Part shown: in pieces, positions 1-10,520 of the stretch
Layout: each line of letters begins with the position of its first letter
How positions within the stretch are numbered: position 1 is the first letter of the stretch
Origin: Rhodococcus globerulus NBRC 14531
GTDB lineage: Bacteria; Actinomycetota; Actinomycetes; Mycobacteriales; Mycobacteriaceae
Direction: 5' to 3'
Assembly: GCF_001894805.1 (NCBI RefSeq)
Contig: NZ_BCWX01000002.1
Span: forward strand, 434,001-498,000
DNA length: 64,000 nt
The notes under the pieces: model-generated
Databases searched by the model: none
Told to the model about the DNA's origin: nothing
What the model saw: the letters and a program-made list of their open reading frames with translations, nothing else
Made by a program: the position numbers and the translations under genes

Positions 1-3000
1 GACCGACTTGATCCCAGCACTGGCACCGTAGTGCAGGTGGTCTTGTTTGATCCCCCACATTCCGGCGATCAGGGTTGTGCGCTGGTGGTGGCTCACCATA
101 CGGTCATCGACGGGGTGTCGTGGCGGGTATTGATACCTGACCTGGCGATTGCGTGGTCGCAGATCAGTTCCGGTAGATCACCGGAACTGGAACCGGTCGG
201 GACGTCTATGCGTCGTTGGGCCTACGGGCTTGTGGAGGCGGCTCGTCGACCGGAGCGGGTAGCCGAACTCGCGTTGTGGCAATCGATGGCTGGGGGCGAG
301 GACCCCATGATCGGGTCTCGGCCCCTCGACTCCTCAATCGACGTGAGCACCACCGCGGACACCATCGAGATTGACTTACCCCCGGAAGTGACGGAGGCAC
401 TCCTCACCACAGTTCCGGAAGCGTTCCACGGTGGTGTGGTCGACGCTCTACTGGCGGCACTCGCCGTCGCGGTCACGACATGGCGGCGCGAAGATAGCCC
501 CTCCCTTGCGGATGTGTTGATCGGGCTCGAGGGTCATGGGCGCGAGGAAGGTGCGGTCCCCGGCTCGGATCTGAGTCGAACCATCGGCTGGTTCTCCACG
601 AGTTTCCCACTGCGGTTAGATCTTTCGGACATCGATCTCGACGATGCGTGTTCGGGTGGCCTGGCCTTGGGTGCTGTTGTCAAATCTGTCAAGGAACAGC
701 TTCGGGCGGTACCCGATCACGGGATCGGCTACGGGCTTTTGCGCTATCTCAACGAGGACACCGGACTGGTGTTGGGGGAGTTGCCAACACCGCAGATCGG
801 CTTCAACTATCTCGGCAGGGTTGGCGCCGGTGCTGTATCGAACGGGTCCGGGGCGGCGTGGATTCCGATCAACGGAGACAGCGACCTGGGTGGTGCACAA
901 AATCCGGATACGCCGTTGCCGGCTGTGCTCGACATCAATGCGCTCACCGTCGACGGCGAAGACGGCAGGCCGAGACTGCGCGCAATCTGGTCGTTCCCCA
1001 CAGGGATACTGGGCAAGGGCGATGTTCAAGTGGCCGCGAGGATGTGGTCCGAAACGCTGGCAGCGCTGGCCGCCGACTCGGGTAACCCGGGTGTCGGTGG
1101 CCGGACTCCGTCGGATCTGGACTTGATCAGTCTCGGTCAAGGTGAGATCGATCTGCTCGAGGACAGGTACCCCGCATTGAGTGATGTGTGGCCGTTGTCC
1201 CCGCTGCAGGCAGGTTTGCTATTCCATGCGTTGGCGTCCGAGGGATCGGTGGACGCCTATGTTGTGCAGTTGGTTGTCGAATTGCGGGGTGAAGTTGACT
1301 CGCAGCGATTGCGCCGTGCCTGCCAATCGGTGCTCGATCGCAATCCGAATCTGCGGACCGCCTTTCGCACCGACGTCGGATCTCAGCCGGTGCAGGTGGT
1401 GCACGATTTCGTCGAAGCACCGTGGTCGGAGATCGACCTTTCCGGATTGGACTCCGGCGCCCGCGCTCGTGCTTGGGATCACCTGATGGCGGAGGATCGC
1501 GCTACCCGCTTCGAACCGACTCGAGCTCCGCTGTTGCGGTGGAAGTTGGTCAGCACCGGCCCGGGAAGCTATCGCCTGGTGATGACCAATCATCATCTGC
1601 TGCTGGACGGTTGGTCGACGCCACTGCTTCTGAAGGAAGTGCTGGTGCTTTACGCAACCGATGGCGCGGCGCTGCCCCGGGTACGTCCCTATCGGGACTT
1701 TCTAGCCTGGATCGCCGGGCAGAACAAGACAGAGTCACTTGACGTCTGGGCCAAGGCATTCGACGGTGTCGACGAGCCGACGTTGGTTGCGCCTGCCGAT
1801 CCTGGTCGTCGGTATCGCGAGTCGCGGGATGTGTTCGGTGAGTTGACCGAGGAGCAGACTGTGGGGTTGATGTCGTTTGTTCGGGGTCGGGGGGTGACTG
1901 TGAATTCGGTGATCGAGATGGCGTGGTCGATTGTGTTGGGTGGGTGGACTTCTCGTGATGATGTGACGTTCGGTTCGACGGTGGCTGGTCGTCCTCCGCA
2001 GGTTGCGGGTGTGGAGTCGATGATCGGTTTGTTTGTCAATACGGTGCCGGTGCGGGTTCGGTTGGATCGGCGGGAGACTCTTGGTTCGCTTCTCGGCCGG
2101 ATTCAGGCTGAGCAGGCTGGGCTTTTGGATCATCAGTACGTGGGTTTGGCGGATATTCAGCGGGTGGCGGGGCCGGGTGCGGTGTTCGACACGATGACGG
2201 TGTTCGAGTCGTATCCGATCGATCGTGGTGGGTTGACTGCGGAGACGGATATTGCGGGTATGCGGGTGGTTGATGTGAGTGGTGTTGACGCTGCGCACTA
2301 TCCGATCGGACTGGTCGCTCACGTCGACGCGGTAGTGCACCTGACAATCAAGTTCCTCCCAGATCTCTTCGACCACAACGTGATAGACGAGATGATGCAG
2401 CGAGTCCTCCGTGTGATCGACGCAGCGGTTACCGACCCGGACCTGTCAATCGGCGCGCTGAACGTACTCTCGCCGGCGGAATGTGGTGAGTTGGTTCCGG
2501 TGTCGGGTGTTGCGGGTGGTCGGGTGTTGGTGTTGCCGGAGTTGTTGGCTGTGGGGGATCCGAACGCACTGGCTGTTGTGTGTGGTGATGAGCGGTTGTC
2601 GTATGGGGAGTTGGATGTTCGGTCGAATCGGTTGGCGCGGTTGTTGATTAGCCGTGGTGTTGGTCCGGGGTCGTGTGTTGCGGTGGCGTTGTCGCGGTCG
2701 GCGTTGTCGGTGGTGGCGTTGTGTGCGGTGGCGAAGTCGGGGGCGGCGTTTGTTGCGGTTGATCCGGAGTATCCGGCTTCCCGGGTCGAGTACATGCTCA
2801 CCGATTCTGTGGTGACGGTGGGGATAACGAATTCGGATTGGCACAATCGATTACCTGGATTTGTGGACTGGGTGGTGCTCGACGATCCGGTGGCGGAGGT
2901 CGAGTTAGCGGGGTTGTCTGTTGCTGCGGTGACGGATGTGGATCGGGGCGGAACACTGCATCCGGATGAGGCGGCGTATGTGGTGTATACGTCGGGGTCG

Positions 3001-5187
3001 ACCGGTGTGCCGAAGGGTGTGGTGGTGCCGCATCGGGGGTTGGCGAATTTGGTTGTGGATCAGTGTGTTCGGTTCGGGCTAGATGCCAACTCGGTGGTGT
3101 TGCATGGCGCGTCGCCGAGTTTTGATGCTGCGATATTGGAGCAGTTGTGGGCGTTGGGGTCTAGTGGCCGGTTGGTGGTTGCTCCACCTGGGGTGTTCGG
3201 TGGGGAGGATCTGCGGGAGTTGTTGGTGCGGGAGAGGGTTTCTCATGTTGCGTTGACGCCGACGGTGTTGGGGACTGTTGATCCGGCTGGTCTCGAGGAT
3301 CTGTCGACGGTGGTGGTGGGCGGTGAGGTGTGTTCGCCGGAGTTGGTGGCGCGGTGGTGTTCGCCGGGTCGGGTGGTGGTGAATACGTATGGTCCGGCGG
3401 AGGCGACGGTGCAGTCGAATGCGAGTGTGCCGTTGGTGGTGGGGGAGCCGGTGACGATCGGCGGGCCGATTCGGGGTGTGGCGGAGGTTGTTCTTGATGG
3501 TTGGTTGCGGCCGGTTCCGGTGGGTGTGGTGGGGGAGTTGTATCTGTCGGGTCCTGGTTTGGCGAGGGGGTATGTGAATCGGGCGGGGTTGACGGCGTCG
3601 AGGTTTGTGGCGGATCCGTTTGGCGGCTGCGGGCGGAGGTTGTATCGGACGGGGGATGTGGTTCGGTGGCGCAGGGTTTCGGATAGCGGTTTGTCTCTGG
3701 AGTTTGTGGGTCGTGGTGATCTGCAGGTGAAGGTGCGTGGTGTTCGGATCGAGTTGGGGGAGGTGGAGTCGGCGCTGCTGGCATGTGTGGGGGTGGCTGG
3801 GTCGGCGGCTGCGGTGCGGGAAGATCGGTTGGTCGGGTATGTGGTGCCGGAATCGTCTGTAATCCTGGATATTTCGGTGATTGTGGATTGTGTGGCAGGA
3901 CGGGTGCCTGCGCAGATGGTGCCGGCTGTGGTGGTGGTGGTTGGCGAGTTGCCGGTGACGCCGAATGGGAAGATCGATCGGGATGCATTGCCCACACCTG
4001 ACTTCGAAGCCCAGCGCGCAGAATATCGGCCGCCTCGAGAAGGCACGGAAGCCGCCGTCGCCGCGGCGTTTGCAGATGCACTGGGTATATCGCGAGTGGG
4101 CGCCGACGACAATTTCTTTGCACTCGGAGGCAATTCGTTGACAGCCACCGCAGTGGCTGCGCGATTGCATCAATCGATTGAGACCGAAGTGCCGGTTCAC
4201 TGGATTTTCACCGAGTCGACGCCCGCGACGTTGGCGCACCGAATTGCGACGTGCACAGCGGAGACGAACGACGCGGTCGGGGTAATGCTTCCCCTGCGGG
4301 CCACGGGGAATCGTGAACCGCTCTTTTGTGTCCATCCCGCGATCGGGTTGGCGTGGTGTTTCAGTGGATTGGTGCAGTATGTGGATAGTGACCGCCCGAT
4401 CTACGGAATCCAATCACCAGCACTGACAGATTCGTCCGTGCATTTCGATTCGCTCGACGATCTCGCGGCCCGCTACGTCCGTGAGATCCGATCCGTGCAG
4501 CCACACGGGCCCTATCATCTGCTCGGATACTCGGTGGGTGGCCAGATCGCACATGCAATGGCGGAAAGGCTTCGTCGTGACGGTGCTGACGTTGCAACGC
4601 TCGCGATGATGGACAGTCGCTTGATGACGGAGGTTGACGCTCCGATGCCGTCTGTTGCGCGATTGGTCGCCGAGTTCGCCGAGGTTGATTTACCCGATGC
4701 GCTCGAGGAAGACCCCACATTCGATCAGGTCGCGGAGTTGCTGCGCCGCAAGGGCGGATTCTTTTCGACACTGACGGCCGATCACCTCGAGACTTTGTAC
4801 CGGCAGTACTGCAAGCTGGTCGATGATGCCGTGGCGCACCACCCGTCGAACCTTGATCTCTCCGATCTTCTCTACTTCAGCTCTGTGGAGTCGCGCGAAG
4901 CCGACAGGAATGGAGGACCCGAAGGCTCGATCGGGGCAGCGGACTGGAAGGACTACGTCGTGGGAGATATCCACGAGTACAAGATCCCCACGACGCATGA
5001 GCAGATGACGAGCCCTCCGGGTTTGGCAGTCATCGGTCCGATCCTGGATCGCCACCTGGCGTCGGTTGGCCTAGTGGCCGGCGCCGAGTTCGATGAGGAC
5101 AACACCGGCGGCAATCAGCGCAATGCCCGCCGCCATGAGCTTCGTCAGGGCTTCGCGAAACAGGATTCGGCACGCGAGGGCAGTTAG
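1..5187 (+). CDS. Nonribosomal peptide synthetase, C-terminal part (E-C-A-T-TE)
   Basis: The reading frame is open from base 1, so the start lies upstream; 1728 residues are present. Domain order: an epimerization domain (HHTVIDG at residues 32-38), a condensation domain ([10 protein letters not shown] near 528-537, probably a D-to-L type because it follows E), an adenylation domain ([11 protein letters not shown] near 996), a carrier domain (GGNSLTA, phosphopantetheine Ser1379) and a thioesterase (GYSVGG, Ser1511; a late THEQ motif may hold the catalytic His). This is therefore the last module, which releases the peptide. Read by eye against GrsA, the specificity residues are about D-A-L-A-V-G-T-V-Q; I do not assign a substrate. 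Bases about 1795-2295 and 2478-3985 have a strikingly C-poor coding strand compared with the rest. The last ~40 codons run antisense through the neighbouring SMR gene and look like non-domain tail. A siderophore or other peptide product is possible but not shown. Confidence 0.95.
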   Translation, partial: DRLDPSTGTVVQVVLFDPPHSGDQGCALVVAHHTVIDGVSWRVLIPDLAIAWSQISSGRSPELEPVGTSMRRWAYGLVEAARRPERVAELALWQSMAGGEDPMIGSRPLDSSIDVSTTADTIEIDLPPEVTEALLTTVPEAFHGGVVDALLAALAVAVTTWRREDSPSLADVLIGLEGHGREEGAVPGSDLSRTIGWFSTSFPLRLDLSDIDLDDACSGGLALGAVVKSVKEQLRAVPDHGIGYGLLRYLNEDTGLVLGELPTPQIGFNYLGRVGAGAVSNGSGAAWIPINGDSDLGGAQNPDTPLPAVLDINALTVDGEDGRPRLRAIWSFPTGILGKGDVQVAARMWSETLAALAADSGNPGVGGRTPSDLDLISLGQGEIDLLEDRYPALSDVWPLSPLQAGLLFHALASEGSVDAYVVQLVVELRGEVDSQRLRRACQSVLDRNPNLRTAFRTDVGSQPVQVVHDFVEAPWSEIDLSGLDSGARARAWDHLMAEDRATRFEPTRAPLLRWKLVSTGPGSYRLVMTNHHLLLDGWSTPLLLKEVLVLYATDGAALPRVRPYRDFLAWIAGQNKTESLDVWAKAFDGVDEPTLVAPADPGRRYRESRDVFGELTEEQTVGLMSFVRGRGVTVNSVIEMAWSIVLGGWTSRDDVTFGSTVAGRPPQVAGVESMIGLFVNTVPVRVRLDRRETLGSLLGRIQAEQAGLLDHQYVGLADIQRVAGPGAVFDTMTVFESYPIDRGGLTAETDIAGMRVVDVSGVDAAHYPIGLVAHVDAVVHLTIKFLPDLFDHNVIDEMMQRVLRVIDAAVTDPDLSIGALNVLSPAECGELVPVSGVAGGRVLVLPELLAVGDPNALAVVCGDERLSYGELDVRSNRLARLLISRGVGPGSCVAVALSRSALSVVALCAVAKSGAAFVAVDPEYPASRVEYMLTDSVVTVGITNSDWHNRLPGFVDWVVLDDPVAEVELAGLSVAAVTDVDRGGTLHPDEAAYVVYTSGSTGVPKGVVVPHRGLANLVVDQCVRFGLDANSVVLHGASPSFDAAILEQLWALGSSGRLVVAPPGVFGGEDLRELLVRERVSHVALTPTVLGTVDPAGLEDLSTVVVGGEVCSPELVARWCSPGRVVVNTYGPAEATVQSNASVPLVVGEPVTIGGPIRGVAEVVLDGWLRPVPVGVVGELYLSGPGLARGYVNRAGLTASRFVADPFGGCGRRLYRTGDVVRWRRVSDSGLSLEFVGRGDLQVKVRGVRIELGEVESALLACVGVAGSAAAVREDRLVGYVVPESSVILDISVIVDCVAGRVPAQMVPAVVVVVGELPVTPNGKIDRDALPTPDFEAQRAEYRPPREGTEAAVAAAFADALGISRVGADDNFFALGGNSLTATAVAARLHQSIETEVPVHWIFTESTPATLAHRIATCTAETNDAVGVMLPLRATGNREPLFCVHPAIGLAWCFSGLVQYVDSDRPIYGIQSPALTDSSVHFDSLDDLAARYVREIRSVQPHGPYHLLGYSVGGQIAHAMAERLRRDGADVATLAMMDSRLMTEVDAPMPSVARLVAEFAEVDLPDALEEDPTFDQVAELLRRKGGFFSTLTADHLETLYRQYCKLVDDAVAHHPSNLDLSDLLYFSSVESREADRNGGPEGSIGAADWKDYVVGDIHEYKIPTTHEQMTSPPGLAVIGPILDRHLASVGLVAGAEFDEDNTGGNQRNARRHELRQGFAKQDSAREGS

Positions 5188-5397
5188 CGCCACCCCGCAG
5201 GCCGTCCAGATTCCGTACGCCACTCCGAGGGCAAGGCCGGCGTCGAGCGCGAGTGTCAGAAACGCGAAGGAGGCCACATAGCCCACGCCCACCACGACGA
5301 ACCATTTCTTGTTGCTTCCAGTTTGCGACGCCATACGCAGCGCCAGGGTGGCGGAAACCTCGGACAGGATCGCCGCGATCAGAAATATCCAGGTCAC
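5071..5397 (-). CDS. Small multidrug resistance (SMR) transporter subunit
   Basis: This 108-residue protein consists of four hydrophobic segments and carries the conserved membrane glutamate in helix 1 (AILSEV, Glu13), which binds proton and drug in the EmrE/SMR family. The GTG start overlaps the stop of the upstream SMR gene by 4 bases (GTGA), so the two are translationally coupled. Paired SMR genes usually encode heterodimers (EbrAB, YkkCD types), and that is the likely form here. Its last 117 bases overlap the convergent 3' end of the peptide synthetase gene. Substrate unknown; guanidinium, cationic drugs or the peptide product nearby are possibilities only. Confidence 0.85.
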   Translation of the reverse strand: MTWIFLIAAILSEVSATLALRMASQTGSNKKWFVVVGVGYVASFAFLTLALDAGLALGVAYGIWTACGVALTALACRILFREALTKLMAAGIALIAAGVVLIELGAGH

Positions 5398-5744
5398 GCG
5401 GTGTCACCCGATTCGCGAGTGGCGGCTGCTTGCGAGCCGAGTTCGACACACAAGACTCCACCGATGACCAAGGCAATGCCAAGTCCCATCGTCGCGGTCA
5501 AGGGATCGCCGAAGAGAAGCGTTGCGAGAATTGCGGTCAGGACAACTCCGGTCGCTCCCCAGATTCCGTATGCAACACCAAGTCCCATACCTGCGCGGAG
5601 AACGAACGACAGCGCGGTGAAGGCTGCCACGTATCCCACAGCGACCACTACGTACCAGGCAGGGTAATCGAGAGCTGCGCGCAACGAGAGCGTGGCGGTG
5701 ACCTCGGTCACGATTGCGGCAATCAGTAGTAGCCATTTCTTCAC
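5394..5744 (-). CDS. Small multidrug resistance (SMR) transporter subunit, first of pair
   Basis: This 116-residue, four-helix membrane protein starts MKKWLLLIAA and has the SMR glutamate at residue 14 (AIVTEV) plus a GVAYGIWGATG helix-3 motif shared with its partner. I chose the GTG at 5744 because the longer frame upstream (to 5960) adds an Arg-rich, unrelated N-terminus that would displace helix 1. The gene is the first of a two-gene coupled unit with the SMR subunit that follows on the minus strand. Proton-coupled export of small cations or drugs across the cytoplasmic membrane is the family role. Confidence 0.82.
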   Translation of the reverse strand: MKKWLLLIAAIVTEVTATLSLRAALDYPAWYVVVAVGYVAAFTALSFVLRAGMGLGVAYGIWGATGVVLTAILATLLFGDPLTATMGLGIALVIGGVLCVELGSQAAATRESGDTA

Positions 5745-6085
5745 AAGCCGTGATTCTGTCAGAGCAGTAGCCGCTGCTCCGACGGAGAACTTGCGGCGAC
5801 GCAGATTCTCGACTGGCATCACTCCCAGGTGCAGCGCCTGGACTCGGTGATCGATCGCGCTTCGGCCCCGTCCGGCGGAGGTTTCCTCGACAGCGAGTAC
5901 CTGGCAGCGGCCCACGCCGTCGTCCAACGGAATGTTCGAGCTGTACGGGCTCGATGACACACAACCGGCTTCGACGACGCTCAGACGTGGACGCGGATCC
6001 TGCAGTCAACGACTTGCCGTGCTGGAGGCGCTGGCCCGCAGTCGCGGGAACTGGAGTGCGTCCGGCTAGCACCGTGATCGGGGGC
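5745..6085 (+). other. Intergenic stretch, possibly degenerate coding remnant
   Basis: About 340 bases between the divergent SMR pair and map without a convincing intact gene. On the plus strand one frame reads through roughly 5763-5960 with a natural-looking composition (around ATQILDWHHSQVQRL and LDSEYLAAAHAVVQ) and then stops. Another frame continues to about 6074 (FDDAQTWTRILQ). Together they could be the frameshifted remnant of a deleted gene. No family recognised, and chance open frames in GC-rich DNA remain possible. Confidence 0.25.
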
Positions 6086-6098
6086 TAGGCTGTTCGGC
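6086..6098 (+). promoter_or_regulatory. Candidate -10 element of leaderless map transcript
   Basis: TAGGCT (6086-6091) fits the actinobacterial TANNNT -10 consensus and lies 7 nt before the map ATG, with no Shine-Dalgarno sequence between. Transcription would start at or next to the A of ATG. Confidence 0.5.
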
Positions 6099-6956
6099 AT
6101 GTCTGTGCGTACACCGTTGGTCCCCGGAACCGTCTCACCTGTCCTTGCTGTGCCCTCGAAGATCGAGCGGCCCGAGTACGCGTGGAAGCCGACAGCCAAG
6201 GAAGGCAACGAGCCTTGGGTCCAGACGCCGGAGACCATCGAGGCGATGCGCGTCGCGAGCAAGATCGCCGCGCGGGCGTTGCAGGAAGCGGGCAAGGCCG
6301 TTGCACCTGGCGTCACGACTGACGAGCTGGACCGCATTGCTCACGAGTACATGATCGATCACGGTGCGTACCCGTCGACGTTGGGCTACAAGAGCTTTCC
6401 CAAGTCCTGCTGCACCTCCCTCAACGAGGTGATCTGCCATGGAATCCCCGATTCCACGGTCATCCAGGACGGTGACATCGTCAATATCGACGTCACCGCA
6501 TACATCGGCGGCGTGCACGGCGACACCAACGCCACCTTCCTCGCCGGTGATGTATCCGAGGAGCATCGACTTCTTGTCGAGCGCACCCACGAAGCCACGA
6601 TGCGGGCGATCAAGGCCGTCAAGCCGGGCCGCGCGCTCAACGTGATCGGTCGGGTCATCGAGTCTTATGCTCACCGATTCGGATACGGCGTCGTGCGTGA
6701 TTTCACGGGCCACGGCATCGGCGAGACCTTCCACAACGGCCTCGTGATCCTGCACTACGACGAGCCCGGCGTCGAAACGATCATCGAACCCGGAATGGTC
6801 TTCACCATCGAACCGATGATCAACCTCGGTGGCATCGACTACGAAATCTGGGAAGACGACTGGACCGTGGTCACCAAGGACCGCAAGTGGACGGCTCAGT
6901 TCGAGCACACCCTGGTTGTCACCGACACCGGTGCCGAGATCCTGACTCTGCCTTGA
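6099..6956 (+). CDS. map: Methionine aminopeptidase, type I
   Basis: Removes the initiator methionine from nascent proteins in the cytoplasm. The 285-residue protein has the five metal ligands of the pita-bread fold: Asp131 (NIDVTAY), Asp142 (GDTNATF), His205 (FTGHGIG), Glu238 (FTIEPM) and Glu269 (AQFEH). His114 lies in the HGIP motif. The ~40-residue proline-containing N-terminal extension resembles the longer mycobacterial MapB form (type Ic). No ribosome binding site is seen before the ATG, and the position of the -10-like TAGGCT suggests a leaderless mRNA. The stop codon overlaps the start of cobQ. Confidence 0.95.
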   Translation: MSVRTPLVPGTVSPVLAVPSKIERPEYAWKPTAKEGNEPWVQTPETIEAMRVASKIAARALQEAGKAVAPGVTTDELDRIAHEYMIDHGAYPSTLGYKSFPKSCCTSLNEVICHGIPDSTVIQDGDIVNIDVTAYIGGVHGDTNATFLAGDVSEEHRLLVERTHEATMRAIKAVKPGRALNVIGRVIESYAHRFGYGVVRDFTGHGIGETFHNGLVILHYDEPGVETIIEPGMVFTIEPMINLGGIDYEIWEDDWTVVTKDRKWTAQFEHTLVVTDTGAEILTLP

Positions 6957-8473
6957 CCCTGCGCGGTGCCCTGCTCGTAGCGGGTACGACCTCCGACGCG
7001 GGCAAGAGTGTCCTTGTCGCCGGGTTGTGTCGGATGCTGGCGCGTCGCGGTGTACGCGTCGCGCCCTTCAAGGCGCAGAACATGTCCAACAACTCCGTCG
7101 TCACTCTCGACGGCGGGGAGATCGGCCGTGCTCAGGCACTTCAAGCCCGTGCCTGCGGTCTCGAACCGAGTGTGCGGTTCAACCCGGTACTGCTCAAGCC
7201 GGGAAGTGACCGGACATCGCAGCTGGTCGTTCGTGGTAAGGCGATGACAACTGTCGGTGCGCGGGACTACATGCAGCACCGTGCGTGGCTGCGCGGCGTC
7301 GTCGCGGAGGATCTGGCGTCTTTGCGTAGCGACTTCGACGTCGTGATTTGTGAGGGTGCCGGTTCACCGGCTGAAATCAATTTGCGGGCAACCGATCTCG
7401 CGAACATGGGATTGGCGGAAGCGGCTTCCATTCCGGTGATCGTGGTCGGCGACATCGACCGCGGTGGGGTGCTGGCTCATCTGTTCGGAACGGTCGCGGT
7501 TCTCTCGCCGAGTGATCAGGCCTTGATTGCCGGCTTTGTGATCAACAAATTCCGTGGTGACGTCGGGCTGCTCGAGCCCGGCCTCGAACAACTCCGCGAA
7601 CTGACCGGACGCCCGACGCTGGGTGTCATCCCGTTTGCCGACGATCTGTGGCTCGACGCGGAGGATTCGCTGGGAGTCACCGGTAATGCACCGGTGGGTC
7701 GCCCCGGACGGCCCGTCGGTTCGGCGTGGTTGACGGTCGCGGCAGTTCGGTTGCCGCGCATTTCCAATTCGACGGACGTCGAAGCTCTCGCCTGCGAACC
7801 GGGGGTTGCGGTTTCGTGGGTCACCGACCCGGCACGTATTCGCGACGCAGACCTCGTGGTGATTCCAGGCAGCAAGTCCACCGTGAGTGATCTCGAGTGG
7901 TTGCGCAGCACGGGCCTGGCCGACGAGATCATCGCTCGAGCAGGCCGCGGGCAAGCCATCCTGGGAATCTGCGGTGGTTATCAGATGTTGGGCAAATCCA
8001 TCGTCGACGACGTCGAATCAGGATCGGGCACTACTGCCGGACTCGGATTGCTCGACCTCGACATCGAATTCGCTTCGGACAAAGTGCTGGCTCAGGTCGA
8101 CGGTCACTCCGACGGTATTCCGGTGTCCGGGTACGAGATTCATCATGGACGGGTGATCCGCAACAACGATCTTCCGTTGTTGACCGCTGCCGACGGTTCG
8201 CCGGAAGGAAGTGTTCGAGGGTCGGTTCGCGGCACCCACTGGCATGGACTTCTGGAAAGCGACGCCTATCGCCGCACCTTCCTGACGGACATTGCCGGTG
8301 TGGGGTTTGTCGTGGCGCCGGATACCTCGGTGGCTGCGGTTCGTGAACAGCAACTCGACCTCCTTGCAGACCTCGTCGAGAAGTACCTCGATCAGGATGC
8401 TCTCGAGGAACTGATCGGCGGGGGAGTGCCGAATGGATTGCCCGTCATCACCTCTCACGTGAATTACGTCTAA
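6953..8473 (+). CDS. cobQ: Cobyric acid synthase (glutamine-dependent amidase)
   Basis: Amidates the b, d, e and g carboxyl groups of adenosylcobyrinic a,c-diamide using glutamine and ATP. The 506 residues hold an N-terminal dethiobiotin-synthetase-like ATPase (GTTSDAGKS at 11-19) and a C-terminal class I glutamine amidotransferase with nucleophile Cys340 ([10 protein letters not shown]) and a histidine in [11 protein letters not shown] near 428-438. The TTG start overlaps the map stop by 4 bases (TTGA). A longer ATG frame beginning inside map adds residues without homology, so I rejected it. It lies 31 kb from the other cobalamin genes of this window and has no riboswitch of its own in view. 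Confidence 0.93.
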   Translation: MTLRGALLVAGTTSDAGKSVLVAGLCRMLARRGVRVAPFKAQNMSNNSVVTLDGGEIGRAQALQARACGLEPSVRFNPVLLKPGSDRTSQLVVRGKAMTTVGARDYMQHRAWLRGVVAEDLASLRSDFDVVICEGAGSPAEINLRATDLANMGLAEAASIPVIVVGDIDRGGVLAHLFGTVAVLSPSDQALIAGFVINKFRGDVGLLEPGLEQLRELTGRPTLGVIPFADDLWLDAEDSLGVTGNAPVGRPGRPVGSAWLTVAAVRLPRISNSTDVEALACEPGVAVSWVTDPARIRDADLVVIPGSKSTVSDLEWLRSTGLADEIIARAGRGQAILGICGGYQMLGKSIVDDVESGSGTTAGLGLLDLDIEFASDKVLAQVDGHSDGIPVSGYEIHHGRVIRNNDLPLLTAADGSPEGSVRGSVRGTHWHGLLESDAYRRTFLTDIAGVGFVVAPDTSVAAVREQQLDLLADLVEKYLDQDALEELIGGGVPNGLPVITSHVNYV

Positions 8474-8487
8474 CGCTCGCTAGTTTC

Positions 8488-9348
8488 CTACGCGGTGATC
8501 GGGACAGCCGTTCCCGTTACAGCGATGCCTCCCTGTGCCGGAATATCGACGAGTAGGACGCTCGGACGGCCGACGTGTCTGCCCTGGTGGATTGTGATGC
8601 GCCGAGGAGTGTCAGCGGGATCGAGTGCCCGCAGGTATCCGCCGGTGGAAGCTGCCGCAGATCCTGTTGCCGGGTCTTCGGTGATGTTGCCCGCGGGGAA
8701 GAGATTTCGGGCTTCGAAAGTGTTGGCGTCCAATTGATGCAGGAAGGTCACGGTTCCGGCCCAGCCTTGTGCGTCCATGAGTGTGCGCATTGCCGCGGGG
8801 TCGAATGTGAACTGGTCGAAGGTCGATTTGTCACCGAGAACCACAATCGGATGGGTGTTTCCGGCATACGACAGCTGCGGCGGAAAGTTGGTGTCGATTG
8901 CCGACGAGTCGATGCCCACGAGGCCGAGCAGTGCAGTGAGCACGGCATGGTCGATGGGCGAGACTGCAGGTTCCACGCTGGTGAACGTTGCGAGAATGCC
9001 TGATGCCTCTGTTGTGGTCGTGATCGACACCGGTCCGACGGATGTCTCGAACGTGAAGGTTCCTGCGCCGTCGCGTTCGGTAAGCGCGACCGCGGTGGCA
9101 ATGGTGGCGTGACCGCAAAACGGAATTTCCGCAATAGGGGAAAAGTATCGAATAACGTTGTGTTGCTTGTCTTCCTCGGATCCAGGCTTGGTGACAAATG
9201 CAGTCTCCGCGTATCCGATGTCCGTCGCGATGGCCTGCAACTCCGCGTCGCTCAGCCCCCGTGCGTCCAGCAACACTCCTGCGGGATTGCCGCCCGCGGG
9301 ATCGGAGCTGAATGCGGTATATCGAAGGATATCGGGTGTGATGGCCAT
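8488..9348 (-). CDS. PhzF-family isomerase
   Basis: This 286-residue protein has the two-lobed diaminopimelate-epimerase-like fold typical of PhzF. The signature GYAETAFV holds the catalytic acid Glu48, and the second-lobe motif EDPATGSAA is present. NPAGV near residue 21 and CGHATIA near residue 85 are also typical. PhzF acts on dihydrohydroxyanthranilate in phenazine synthesis, but most family members outside phenazine clusters have unknown substrates, and no phz genes are nearby. I started at the ATG at 9348; the longer frame upstream is Arg-rich and not part of the fold. It converges on cobQ with only 14 bases between the stops. Confidence 0.85.
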   Translation of the reverse strand: MAITPDILRYTAFSSDPAGGNPAGVLLDARGLSDAELQAIATDIGYAETAFVTKPGSEEDKQHNVIRYFSPIAEIPFCGHATIATAVALTERDGAGTFTFETSVGPVSITTTTEASGILATFTSVEPAVSPIDHAVLTALLGLVGIDSSAIDTNFPPQLSYAGNTHPIVVLGDKSTFDQFTFDPAAMRTLMDAQGWAGTVTFLHQLDANTFEARNLFPAGNITEDPATGSAAASTGGYLRALDPADTPRRITIHQGRHVGRPSVLLVDIPAQGGIAVTGTAVPITA

Positions 9349-9421
9349 GAAGCGATTATCTCTCGTGGACGTGCCGACACGAAAGAGCCGGATGGTCGGA
9401 ACCGGACTGCGAGCGTTTCGA

Positions 9422-9802
9422 TCAGCCCGCGTAGCGCCAGCTGTAGGCGCACAGCAAGCCCCAGGTGGCCGCGAATCCAGCGACCTTGAGCCGCGTTGCG
9501 GTTCCGGGCAGCGTCGATCCGAAGATTGCGGCGTCACCGAGATCGGCTGCGGCTCGGAACGCGACAGCGCCGCGACGCGCCGGCCCGTACGGTGCCATGG
9601 CCAGCAGAAGTCCGCTCGCGACATCCCGCGCTCCAACCGCCCTGATCACGGTCGCTACTTCCGGTGCGATGCTGCCGTCAGCCTTGGTGAGTTTGCACGG
9701 CTTCGCAAGAATTCTCGGTGAGAGGACGAGGGCGGCGCTGTAGGCGGCGGTCAGGACACCGAGAGCTTGAGGGAGCAATCGCGCAGTGGGGATTGGTGTC
9801 AT
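9422..9802 (-). CDS. Small membrane protein, DUF4267-like
   Basis: 126 residues with about four hydrophobic segments: LGVLTAAYSAALVL near the N-terminus, a GARDVASGLLLAM segment, a segment around AAADLGDAAIF and a C-terminal WGLLCAYSW helix. The GARDVASG and AAADLGDA pattern resembles the DUF4267 family of uncharacterised actinobacterial membrane proteins. The ATG at 9802 is preferred because the 15 codons upstream are polar and atypical. Function unknown. Confidence 0.6.
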   Translation of the reverse strand: MTPIPTARLLPQALGVLTAAYSAALVLSPRILAKPCKLTKADGSIAPEVATVIRAVGARDVASGLLLAMAPYGPARRGAVAFRAAADLGDAAIFGSTLPGTATRLKVAGFAATWGLLCAYSWRYAG

Positions 9803-9901
9803 GATCTCTGTGTACCCACAATCCGTTGTCCTACCTCCGTCGCACATACCGTTTGTTTGTGCTGAGGACTCCAGCTGGACGCTCGTCGTCCGTGGATGGC
9901 A

Positions 9902-10318
9902 TCAGGGGTCGGCCTTCAGTGTCATGTCCAAGGTCACGGTCACAGCCCACATCTCGGTAGGGCCTGCGACTGCGGACGGACACTGCTCCAGAGCGACGCT
10001 GTCCACCAGCGTTTGCAGAACGAACCAACTGAATGAGGTTGTACTGGTGTCGACCATTGCAGACGTCGTCCCGGTGAGGATCACCGACACGCTGCCAGGG
10101 TCGGCTCCGACGGTGCACGTGAGAGTGCTGCAGGTAGGCGTGTGGCGCAAAAGAGTGCTCGCTGCTTCGTCGACCGCGAGAACGAGGTCTGCCACAGCGT
10201 CGGCTGCTAGGTCGTGGTGTCTGCCCCTCGACCGGACGAGAGCTCGCAGGATATGGAGCTGATCAGCGGTGGCGGCTACGGACAGTGAAGGTAAAGGGAA
10301 AGACTCGTCGACAACCAT
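9902..10318 (-). CDS. Anti-sigma-factor-like ATP-binding protein (RsbW type)
   Basis: 138 residues resembling the HATPase_c_2 (RsbW/SpoIIAB) kinases that bind sigma factors of the stress type. The N-box region is visible as ADLVLAVDEAASTLL (ELVTNA-like position) after a hydrophobic strand and RSRGRHHDL. The G-boxes are poorly conserved, so kinase activity is doubtful. No anti-sigma antagonist or sigma factor gene lies next to it. It may be an orphan regulator of the general stress response. Start ATG at 10318. Confidence 0.6.
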   Translation of the reverse strand: MVVDESFPLPSLSVAATADQLHILRALVRSRGRHHDLAADAVADLVLAVDEAASTLLRHTPTCSTLTCTVGADPGSVSVILTGTTSAMVDTSTTSFSWFVLQTLVDSVALEQCPSAVAGPTEMWAVTVTLDMTLKADP

Positions 10319-10520
10319 GAGTGCTCCTACGATGCGATGCGTTGCGGTGTCGTGTCAGGAAGCAGCGGCGGCGGACCGTCCTGATGACTACCAGTGCGCG
10401 CATCAAAAGGTGCTCTTTCCAGTGGCCTCCCGTCGAAACGATTCGGCAGGGACAGGCCAGATGCCGTCTGTAGTGCATTCGTAGCCGGATCGAATGCGGA
10501 TGGGTCGGACGTGGGAAATA

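Noticed and set aside
3079-4413. 444-residue minus-strand frame inside the NRPS
   Set aside because: Caused by the C-poor coding strand; the translation is Arg/His/Pro-rich without a domain.
6135-6908. 257-residue minus-strand frame
   Set aside because: Antisense shadow of map.
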